Assembly (NCBI GenBank): GCA_018660225.1
Contig: JABJKT010000203.1
Location: 1-36,147 of the forward strand
Source of the DNA: Kordiimonadaceae bacterium
GTDB taxonomy: Bacteria > Pseudomonadota > Alphaproteobacteria > Sphingomonadales > Emcibacteraceae
Direction: 5' to 3'
DNA length: 36,147 nt
The notes under the pieces are model-generated. The model did not search any database. It saw only the letters and a list, made by a program, of their open reading frames with translations, and was not told the DNA's origin. Position numbers and translations under genes: made by a program. This document shows positions 1 to 7,613 of the stretch, one piece after another; position 1 is the first letter of the stretch; every line of letters begins with the position of its first letter.

Positions 1-1173
1 AATATTACCAAAATTCATTCTGAGCGGCTCTATGGCCTTGGTAAATTCATCTATATTGCTGGCCCGCTGCATATTATACTACTGGTCAAGCCAGCCCGGC
101 TGATCAAAGGTGGCAAAATTGCCGCTGAGGAACTTTTCGTCCCGAAGCGCAACGACAGCACCATGATGGGTTTTACGGTATTTAACGCTGCGCACTTCGC
201 CGCCTTTTATCTTAATCTCACCGTTCCACTGCGTCGCCTCGCGTGTGCCGTCGCCGTAAGTATAGCTTAGCGGGCTTTCAGGATCGTCAAAATGCTCAAT
301 CCAGCTGTCTTCTTGATTGGCAAAATTATCTGTGCTCATCCAACCAAGGTTTTCACCAAAACCAATATAAGGAAGCGGATAACCGAAGCGGGCGTATCCT
401 GTGAAATTCCAACCTTCATCCGACATCATATGCGCTTCATAAGTCTGACCGATACCAAATGCGGGAAGATGCGGGTTTATAAATAAATATGACCCTGTCC
501 CATCAATTTTTGTGCCGTTAACCGCCCATGCGTTGGAGCCAAATTCTTTTCGGTCTTCCGGATCATAATAGGGAATTTTCAACTGTGCGAGTTCAAGTGG
601 TGTTTCGTTAATGGCTTCGAAAGCAGCGGTACGCTCCCCCGTTGTGAAACGAAGACGGCTAAGGAAGCCACCAAGATAATACCAGCGGCGAATGAGCGCT
701 AGCGAATACCATGGTTCAATATGATCCAGTAACTTAACCTCAAGCTCAGGATGTGTTTCCATATAATAATTGATGCCAGCGGCATAACCATCAAGCAGTG
801 ATTTCACCGCAGGAACAGCGTTTTCATAATCGCGCTTCGAAAGTTCATTATTTTCAAAACTATGGACAACCCAATCAGAAAGAAGTGCGCTTTCCCCCAA
901 ATGTTCCGCCGAACGGCCAATGCCCATAATAAAGCCAAGCTCAAGCTGATTAAAATTATCCTCCGCCTGTGCGTATCCCATACCAAATGCTGTATCGCCA
1001 TCAGTTTTGCCGTGAATATGCGGCACCCCCCATTCGTCACGATAAATTGTAACATTCTGCGATTGGTGCGCTACAGTCACCTCACTACTGGCATTATTAT
1101 CAGATTCTGAACCACAAGAAGTGATCAAAAGAACAGCCATAAATCCAACAAGAATTTTCCCTACTTTACTCAT
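1..1173 (-). pseudogene. Penicillin acylase family lipoprotein, interrupted by in-frame TAG and cut by window edge
   Basis: N-terminal part of an Ntn-hydrolase of the penicillin/acyl-homoserine-lactone acylase family, which cleaves amide bonds in the periplasm after self-cleavage into two chains. A lipobox (ITSC, Cys20) follows a hydrophobic stretch. The family signature RDxWGVPHI-like segment is near residues 45-54, and the nucleophile motif GSNAW places the expected N-terminal Ser of the beta chain at 213. A strong GGGAGAG ribosome site precedes the ATG at 1173. The frame hits TAG at 79-81, but translation beyond it stays open to base 1 and reads YNMQRASNIDEF..., which is what acylases have next (the family has QW-Y-x-M-x-x-A). 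The TAG therefore most simply replaces a TGG Trp codon. The enzyme would lose most of its beta chain. Either the gene is inactive or the base is wrong; the rest of the gene lies outside the window. Confidence 0.8.
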
Positions 1174-1243
1174 AAGTCTCTCCCAAAACTTTAAATTACT
1201 TTTTTATAGGAAGACTTTATCAGTTCAGGAAAATGAGTCAACT

Positions 1244-3931
1244 TCACCTTAAGGCCCGCGAATGGGCCGGGCCTCTTATGATGGCGTTCATCAGTAGGGT
1301 GTTTAGTCCGTCTACGTAGGCGCGGGTGGTCGGGCTATAGGCGAAGGCGATGACATTTCCTGCCCCGGTGGGTTCAACCATAACGAATGGCTTAAAGGCA
1401 AGCTGTGTTTTGGTTTCATCGTAAATATAGCCACTTTGCAGCACCTCGTCCGCTGCCGCCATATAAGCGACATTTGTCCCATCATTCAGTTTTAGCGGCG
1501 AATAAATATCGCTGCGGCGCATAACCACATTTATTTCATCCGCAAGTCCGGCTGACATCCAATGGTTTTTATCCACTTTGGCCTTTACGATAAATCCGGC
1601 TAGCCTTGAAGGGGCCTGATTTTCCGGTGTTATCGCCTGCTGGTAGCCATCCGCATCAAGTGAGGCTCCTTCGGTCCTTGTTGATGCGTTATCACCACCG
1701 GTCGCGTCCTGATCAGGATTATAGGCAAGTTCAAGCTTTGAAGAAAGCAGGCCTATATCTTCTGAAATAAGATAATTAAGCGCCGAACCAAGCGCGATTA
1801 AAGTACCGCCACGCTCGACCCAGTTTTTTATATTATCAGCACCAGCTTTACCAAGCACACTCGCATAACCGCCACGGCTCTGCGGCATAATAAGCACTTG
1901 AAAGCGGTCAATGGACTGTGATTTTAGCTGATCGGTTCTGATCACTGTCACCGGATAGCCAAGTTGGCGTTCAATGACAAAGCGGGTGTTGCCAGTCGAA
2001 TAAGGATCGGTCGGCACGTCCCATAATATGCCCACTTTTGGTGGTAAAATGACCGGTGTTTTACTGCTGCCAAAATTTGGCCCTTCCATGATCCAGCTAT
2101 CATTGACACCCACGACACTCGCGCCTGTTTCCTGCGCCAGCATGGCAAGTTTATCACCAAGACCATCTTCATTGAGGTGTTTTAGAAAAACCAATGTACC
2201 CGACGGAAATTCCTGAGCGCCATTTACAAATTTTTCATCACTTGATTTCACATGAAGCCCCATATGAAGCGCGCGGCTAAGCAGGTTTGACGCCGTCGTT
2301 TCCCCCCACGGCACAAGATAAGCAAAACTTGCGTCTGCATTCATAACCATACCGGGCCTGATAAGATTTGGCGCAACCACTACGGTTTCTTCGGTCAGGT
2401 TTTCAGAGCATTCCGCTACATCAACGCCCCACATAAGCGGTAGCGACCATGAGGTCACGTCATAAATTTTTGATCTTTGGCCTAGGCTATGAAGTCTTTC
2501 TTCCTCTGCTATAAATTCGTCACTCATGGGCACGGATTTATCAAGCAGCACCCGAATGAAACGTTTTGTCGGCTGGGCGGTGTTAATAATATAACTTCCC
2601 GCCGGATAATTGGCGCGACACGCACTGAACGATGATGTCGCTTCACCGATTTCTACATCCTGCATCGCCATTAATCCAACAAGTTTATTGGCCCCGGCCT
2701 GATTTTTCTGAACCGGGATGATGAATGATTTTATGTCGTCATTCTCGGCTTCTTCAATACCGGATTTTCCGTAATCATAAAAATCACCAAGCAGTTTTTC
2801 ACGGTTATTCGCAACCGTTTCCCCCACAGATATCGAGCCAACAAATTGACGCCGCACTGCGCCCCTATAATGGGCAACTGTTCCGTCCTTGCGGCGGTAT
2901 GTCATGCCACGCACCGATGGCTGTTCAAACAACATACCAATGGCGCCATAATAAGATGGCGTGGTTGAAACATAACCCGGGAAAAATTCGTCGAACACTT
3001 CGCGGGTAAAATAATCAAAACCGAAATTATCAAAATGTCTGGCGTGATTAGCGGCAAACAGCATCACATTGTTATGACGCACTTCCGTATCATGGGGATT
3101 AAATGGTGCGGGCTCGGGATCAAAATAAAAATTACCGTCGCCGCCCTGCTCATGAATATCCATCACCACAAGCGGGAAATACTGGCGAAGCGCCATTGCC
3201 TGATTGCGGGTTTCCGGCTGGGTAAGCACAAATCCATCACGGTTTAAATCAAACAGATAATGATTGGTACGACCGCCCGGCCAGGGCTGGTCATGTTCTG
3301 CGGAAATCCGTTCTTCTTCGTCCATCATCCCTTCAGCGGAAAGAAAACTGTTTACAAAGCGGTCCCGCCCATCAGGGTTTGATGTGGGATTAATAAAAGT
3401 CACGACATTTTGGCGGATATTATCAACAATAGGATCATTTTGAGCCGCAAGGATATGATAAGCGGTCATCATTGCCGCATCATTTGATGATGTCTCATCG
3501 CCGTGAATACCGTAACCAAGCCAGATGGTGCCGGGCAGGTCTTTTATAAGTTGGTCCGCCTGCGCCTGATCGGTAATGCGGCTGTCATGAAGCTGGTGCA
3601 TTCCCGTCTTTAAATCTTCGAGCGCGCTTATTCGTTCGGCTGATCCCACAGCAATATAAATAAGCCGTCTGCCCTCCCACGTTTTACCTATATCAAAAAA
3701 CCTGACCCGGTCTGGAACGGCCGCAGCGAGCGCTTCAAAATATTTGATAATATTCGCGCTTGATGAAATCTGGTCACCAATATCATAACCGAGCACATCC
3801 ATGGTTGTCGGGATTGAGCTATCATAGCTAACACCGGGCCAAAACTCGAAGCCTTCCTTTTCTTGCGCAAAGGTAAGTGATGCGCTTATAAAAAAGATAA
3901 ATATTCCAACGATAGTTTTAATGCCGGCCAT
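1244..3931 (-). CDS. M14 family zinc carboxypeptidase, exported, with C-terminal extension
   Basis: Predicted 895-residue secreted metallopeptidase that trims peptides in the periplasm or outside the cell. A signal peptide covers about residues 1-22 (cleavage near TFA/QEK). The M14 zinc motif HxxE is HGDE at 143-146, the third ligand is probably His260 in DIHEQ, and NPDGRDR (185-191) and LNRD (229-232) fit the substrate-binding segments of the family. The roughly 500 C-terminal residues include a segment resembling the class I amidotransferase-like fold often fused to such bacterial M14 proteins; this part is inferred. The ATG at 3931 was chosen over one 57 bases upstream because GGAGGAAATC directly precedes it and the signal peptide begins there. 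It reads toward the acylase gene with a gap of about 70 bases, so co-transcription is likely. Confidence 0.88.
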   Translation of the reverse strand: MAGIKTIVGIFIFFISASLTFAQEKEGFEFWPGVSYDSSIPTTMDVLGYDIGDQISSSANIIKYFEALAAAVPDRVRFFDIGKTWEGRRLIYIAVGSAERISALEDLKTGMHQLHDSRITDQAQADQLIKDLPGTIWLGYGIHGDETSSNDAAMMTAYHILAAQNDPIVDNIRQNVVTFINPTSNPDGRDRFVNSFLSAEGMMDEEERISAEHDQPWPGGRTNHYLFDLNRDGFVLTQPETRNQAMALRQYFPLVVMDIHEQGGDGNFYFDPEPAPFNPHDTEVRHNNVMLFAANHARHFDNFGFDYFTREVFDEFFPGYVSTTPSYYGAIGMLFEQPSVRGMTYRRKDGTVAHYRGAVRRQFVGSISVGETVANNREKLLGDFYDYGKSGIEEAENDDIKSFIIPVQKNQAGANKLVGLMAMQDVEIGEATSSFSACRANYPAGSYIINTAQPTKRFIRVLLDKSVPMSDEFIAEEERLHSLGQRSKIYDVTSWSLPLMWGVDVAECSENLTEETVVVAPNLIRPGMVMNADASFAYLVPWGETTASNLLSRALHMGLHVKSSDEKFVNGAQEFPSGTLVFLKHLNEDGLGDKLAMLAQETGASVVGVNDSWIMEGPNFGSSKTPVILPPKVGILWDVPTDPYSTGNTRFVIERQLGYPVTVIRTDQLKSQSIDRFQVLIMPQSRGGYASVLGKAGADNIKNWVERGGTLIALGSALNYLISEDIGLLSSKLELAYNPDQDATGGDNASTRTEGASLDADGYQQAITPENQAPSRLAGFIVKAKVDKNHWMSAGLADEINVVMRRSDIYSPLKLNDGTNVAYMAAADEVLQSGYIYDETKTQLAFKPFVMVEPTGAGNVIAFAYSPTTRAYVDGLNTLLMNAIIRGPAHSRALR

Positions 3932-4083
3932 GATTTCCTCCATATTTTTATATATCAGGAAGATTAACCGTTCTGGTGGATATATCAAGTAGGGAACAAA
4001 AATGTGATCGGCTGTTATTAGTATCTGGCTAATTAAGCTGTATTTATACTATTATTCAATTAATTTATTAAAAAAGGCGGCCA

Positions 4084-4890
4084 ATGCTAAGACTTATTAT
4101 TATATTTTGTTTGAGTTTATTATTTATCCAAACGTCACAAGCGGATGAGTTTGATCATTCTATTTGGGACGATCTGCTTAAAAGTCATGTAGTAAATCTG
4201 AATGAAGATCAGCCAAATCAAGCCACCGCAATGGATTATGACGCTTTATCGGTTAATCAGACCGCACTTCAAAATTATCTTGAACAGGTTTCAAAAATTT
4301 CCAAATCAGACTTTGATAATTGGCCAGTGGATGAACGGCTGGCCTTCTTGCTTAATGTCTATAATGCAGCAACGGCTCAGCTGGTCCTCACCGCTTACCC
4401 GGATATTAAATCAATCCGTGATATCGGCAGTTTCTTTAATTCACCTTTTCGAAAGGATTTTATCTCGCTGTTCGGTGAGACGATATCGCTTGATGATATC
4501 GAAAAAGGAATGGTGACCGGCGACGATAATTATAATGACCCGCGCGCTCACTTCGCACTGAATTGCGCCAGCATCAGCTGTCCGGCGCTAAGACGCGAAG
4601 CATACTCAGGTGTAGATCTTAATGAGCAGCTTAATGAGCAGATGAGGGCTTTTCTAGTCGATCGGTCCAGAAACCAACTAGAAGGAAATACCCTGCGGGT
4701 TTCAAAAATATTTGACTGGTATGATGATGACTTTGAAAGTGGTTGGATGAACATTGAACGTCTGGAAGATTTCCTTGCCCTAAACGCCGATGCGCTTGGC
4801 CTTAGCTCTGCACAAAGTGACGCTTTAAAAGCAGGTGATATAAAAATCAGATATTTTGATTACGATTGGAGCCTTAATCGACTAAGGTAA
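4084..4890 (+). CDS. DUF547 domain-containing exported protein
   Basis: 268-residue protein with a signal peptide (about residues 1-20, ending SQA/DEF). The DUF547 family is recognised from NVYNAATAQLV, the DDIEKGMV segment and the DPRAHFALNCASISCPALR block, whose conserved Asn-Cys and Ser-Cys-Pro residues are all present. The biochemical role of DUF547 is unknown; its conserved Cys and His residues make a hydrolase or transferase role conceivable. It is the first gene of a closely spaced plus-strand run (27, 30 and 12 bases to the next genes) with a DUF4440-like protein, an MFS transporter and a LytTR regulator. An AAGGCGG ribosome site lies just before the ATG. Confidence 0.85.
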   Translation: MLRLIIIFCLSLLFIQTSQADEFDHSIWDDLLKSHVVNLNEDQPNQATAMDYDALSVNQTALQNYLEQVSKISKSDFDNWPVDERLAFLLNVYNAATAQLVLTAYPDIKSIRDIGSFFNSPFRKDFISLFGETISLDDIEKGMVTGDDNYNDPRAHFALNCASISCPALRREAYSGVDLNEQLNEQMRAFLVDRSRNQLEGNTLRVSKIFDWYDDDFESGWMNIERLEDFLALNADALGLSSAQSDALKAGDIKIRYFDYDWSLNRLR

Positions 4891-4917
4891 GCTAATTAAA
4901 AAATTAGGAAGCCTCAC

Positions 4918-5358
4918 ATGCGATATATTTTATTACTACTTTTTATTCTGCCACTACCCGTGCAAGCCCAAGAAAAAGACACGGTTGAGATACTTTTTGC
5001 GCTCGACCGGGAATTTGTTCAGTACCGGCTTGAAAACGGAACCTATAAAGCTTTTGCCAAATATCTGGCCCCTGATGCCATAACATTACCGCCCGGTGAA
5101 GCACCAAAAATTGGCCTTGAAGCCATATTACGTGACGCTGGTGATAAGCCAAATACCACCGTCACCTGGGAGCCGGAAACCGGTGATATATCCGGTGATC
5201 TCGGGTTTACCTGGGGGCTTTTTTCAATAAATACCACCGGTGCTGATGGCGCGGTTAGCAAGCAGCACGGTAAATATGCTACCGTCTGGAAACGTCAAGA
5301 TGATGAGGAATGGAAAATTGTCATCGATAGCTTTAGTCTAAACCCGCCACCAATGTAA
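4918..5358 (+). CDS. DUF4440/SnoaL-like (NTF2 fold) exported protein
   Basis: 146-residue small protein with a signal peptide (about 1-17, VQA/QEK). The remainder fits the NTF2-like DUF4440 fold: an N-terminal helix with ALDREFVQYRLENGTYKAFAKYLAPDA, then strands ending in GKYATVWKRQ and WKIVIDSFS, a typical DUF4440 ending. The family holds small ligand-binding proteins and some enzymes, and nothing here identifies a substrate. It sits between the DUF547 gene and the MFS gene and is probably in the same transcript, with an AGGAAG ribosome site before the ATG. Confidence 0.75.
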   Translation: MRYILLLLFILPLPVQAQEKDTVEILFALDREFVQYRLENGTYKAFAKYLAPDAITLPPGEAPKIGLEAILRDAGDKPNTTVTWEPETGDISGDLGFTWGLFSINTTGADGAVSKQHGKYATVWKRQDDEEWKIVIDSFSLNPPPM

Positions 5359-5388
5359 TTAAAACGACTACTCAGGGGAAAAGCCTGC

Positions 5389-6705
5389 ATGGCTGATCAA
5401 AATAATATAATCCGCGAGCGAATTGATAGCGGCCCGATGACAAGGGCGCAAATCATTATTGTTGCCCTAGGCTTTATTCTTAATTGTGTTGACGGCATTG
5501 ATGTGGTGTCCATGTCTGTCGCAGCACCAGTTCTTAGTGAAAGCTGGCAAATCTCATCGGTTGAAGTTGGCTATATTTTAAGTGCAGCGCTCGTAGGAAT
5601 GTGTATTGGCGCCATGTTCCTTGCACCACTGGCCGATCAATACGGCCGTAGGAAGATAGTGCTTTATTCGGCGCTTCTAACTGGCTTTTCAATGATTGCT
5701 ACTGGGTTTGTTGATAGATCAGTGGAAATGATGATCCTGATCAGGGCCATATCCGGCCTTGGGATTGGGGCTATTTTTGCAAGTGCTGCCACTTTTGGCG
5801 GTGAATTTACCCCTGAGCGTTTTAAAAATTTCACCGTGACAATTATTGTATCCGGTTATCCCTTCGGCGCTGCCGTTGTCGGACCAATAGCGGCCTATAT
5901 CCTTCCAGCCTACGGCTGGCAAACACTGTTTATCTGCGCTGGCATTGCAACGCTTTTCATTTGTTTTTTGGCCTTTTTGTTACTCCCTGAATCAGTGCAG
6001 TATCTTGAACGGTCCAAGGGCGAAGCGTCAGAAAAAATTGCCGCTATCAATAAGGTTCTTGTCCGTATCAGCCGTGAACCGATTGATCAATTACCTGAAA
6101 TTGACAAAACGACAGAAATAAAAGCAGCCGATGTTAAAAGTCTTATTGGGCCAGATCTTATAAAAACGACGCTGAAACTCTGGGCGATTTTCTTTACAGG
6201 ATATCTTGGTATTTATTTTATTATTTCCTGGGTTCCATCGCTATTTGTGAATAGCGGCTGGACAATGAGCCAGGGTATATATGCCCTTACCTTAAGCAAT
6301 GTAGGCGCTGTGTTTGGCACCACCTGCATCGGCCTTATTACAACGCGCTTTAAGCAGGCCGTTCCCATTGGCATCTTTTTTGGGCTAACCGCAATGCTGA
6401 TGATTTATTTCACAGTTTCAGAACCAACCGAACTAATGATGCTTTATATTCTGATCTTCCTGATAGGCGTTTTCTTAAATGGTGCCTTTAGTGCCATGTT
6501 TGCCGTCGCCGCGCGCACATACCAGACATCCATCAGATCAACCGGTATAGGATGGTGCGCCGGGCTTGGACGCACAGGGGCAATTGTCGCACCGATCCTC
6601 GCCGGTTATCTGGTCGCACAGAATTTTGATATGTATGCACTATTCGCCGTTTTTGCCGTGCCGGTCATCATAGCGGCGGCATTAATTGTCACGATTAAAG
6701 TTTAG
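5389..6705 (+). CDS. MFS transporter, aromatic acid:H+ symporter (AAHS)-like
   Basis: 438-residue inner-membrane carrier with about 12 hydrophobic segments. The first helix has the DGIDVVSMSVAAPVL pattern typical of the AAHS (PcaK/BenK-like) group, where the acidic residue is functional. The loop 2-3 motif appears as LADQYGRRKIV, matching the MFS G-x-x-x-D-R-x-G-R-R signature in form. Known AAHS members import aromatic acids with protons; the substrate here is not evident. The gene ends in TAG, whose last bases overlap the AGGGAG ribosome site of the LytTR gene, so the two are likely translationally linked. This TAG also shows that the codon is an ordinary stop in this genome. Confidence 0.82.
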   Translation: MADQNNIIRERIDSGPMTRAQIIIVALGFILNCVDGIDVVSMSVAAPVLSESWQISSVEVGYILSAALVGMCIGAMFLAPLADQYGRRKIVLYSALLTGFSMIATGFVDRSVEMMILIRAISGLGIGAIFASAATFGGEFTPERFKNFTVTIIVSGYPFGAAVVGPIAAYILPAYGWQTLFICAGIATLFICFLAFLLLPESVQYLERSKGEASEKIAAINKVLVRISREPIDQLPEIDKTTEIKAADVKSLIGPDLIKTTLKLWAIFFTGYLGIYFIISWVPSLFVNSGWTMSQGIYALTLSNVGAVFGTTCIGLITTRFKQAVPIGIFFGLTAMLMIYFTVSEPTELMMLYILIFLIGVFLNGAFSAMFAVAARTYQTSIRSTGIGWCAGLGRTGAIVAPILAGYLVAQNFDMYALFAVFAVPVIIAAALIVTIKV

Positions 6706-6717
6706 GGAGCAAATATA

Positions 6718-7506
6718 GTGAACCGCTTTAAAATAATACTAATCGGAACGTTAAGCGTCACTATGCTCTTTTCGGTTATTATTTATTTACGGGTAAATAT
6801 GGCTCCAGACGGTAAGAATTTTATACCTATATTTTTATGGCAAATGGTTGTCTGGTCACCGTGGCTTCTCTATGGTCACTTAAACAGCTGGCTCGATCAC
6901 CGCTACCCGATTGTTGAGCAACCGATATTATATTGGGTGCTGCGACATAGCGCTCTTTGTGCACTGGTTGTAGCCTCTCATGTGGTGTGGTTTTTTATGA
7001 TCAGTAGTAATTTTAGTCCGTTTTTGGGCGTGGAAAATACTGGCTACGGCGCCTTCTTTTTCTTCTTTATCATGTGGGGCATCTGTGATTTTCTTATTTA
7101 CTGGACGCTGCTTGGTATTTATGCGCTTCAACAGCTTCTGAGCGTATCACCGTCTGAGGCTGAACAAGCAAAGCCAAAACCTGATTATTTTCTGCTTAAA
7201 ACCACGGGACAGCAATCTTCCGTTCGCATTTCGGACATTCTTTGGATCGAAGCAGAGGATTATTGCTGCCGGGTTCATACAGAAACAGATAATTATCTGG
7301 TGCGTCAGTCCTTAAATTCATTTGAAAAATCATTGCCTGGTGAAAATTTCCTGCGCATTCACCGATCAACCATAGTAAATGTCGCCCAAGTTGAATTGAT
7401 CGAAAAACAGCAAAACAAACGTCATATTGTCAGATTAAGAAACGGCACTCAGCGCGCTATTAGTCCTAATGGCCGCCAAAAGCTGCTTGAAATTCTTGAA
7501 AAATAA
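6718..7506 (+). CDS. Membrane-anchored LytTR-family DNA-binding regulator
   Basis: 262 residues. The N-terminal half has about four hydrophobic helices (roughly 8-28, 38-50, 70-95, 105-140). The C-terminal 100 residues are a LytTR DNA-binding domain, seen from ISDILWIEAEDYCCRVHTE, SLNSFEKSLP and FLRIHRSTIVNV. There is no receiver domain, so the membrane part may sense a signal or simply hold the regulator at the membrane. The start is GTG, supported by AGGGAG eight bases upstream. It is co-directional with the MFS gene (12-base gap). A pair of direct repeats 21 bp apart directly downstream (7522-7551) matches known LytTR operator geometry and suggests control of the following receptor gene. 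Confidence 0.88.
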   Translation: MNRFKIILIGTLSVTMLFSVIIYLRVNMAPDGKNFIPIFLWQMVVWSPWLLYGHLNSWLDHRYPIVEQPILYWVLRHSALCALVVASHVVWFFMISSNFSPFLGVENTGYGAFFFFFIMWGICDFLIYWTLLGIYALQQLLSVSPSEAEQAKPKPDYFLLKTTGQQSSVRISDILWIEAEDYCCRVHTETDNYLVRQSLNSFEKSLPGENFLRIHRSTIVNVAQVELIEKQQNKRHIVRLRNGTQRAISPNGRQKLLEILEK

Positions 7507-7521
7507 ATAGATCCCTGCTTG

Positions 7522-7551
7522 TTTACTGCAACAAATGACCATTTCACTGCA
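7522..7551. promoter_or_regulatory. Candidate LytTR operator (two 9-bp direct repeats, 12-bp spacer)
   Basis: TTTACTGCA (7522-7530) and TTCACTGCA (7543-7551) are direct repeats differing at one base, with 12 bases between them and a 21-bp repeat distance. On the other strand they read TGCAGTAAA and TGCAGTGAA, similar to the ACAGTTAA-type half sites bound by AgrA-like LytTR domains, which also sit as direct repeats about 12 bp apart. The pair lies between the LytTR gene and the TonB receptor gene, 62 bases before the receptor start. The assignment is an inference from geometry and neighbours. Confidence 0.55.
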
Positions 7552-7613
7552 TTGGTCTTTAGTTAAGACATCCCGCCAATTAGCTTAATCATATATTCAA
7601 TTACAGGAATTTT

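Noticed and set aside
79-81. Amber codon read as an amino acid throughout this genome
   Set aside because: Other intact genes in the window end properly at TAG (6703-6705 and 11517-11519), so general reassignment is not supported.
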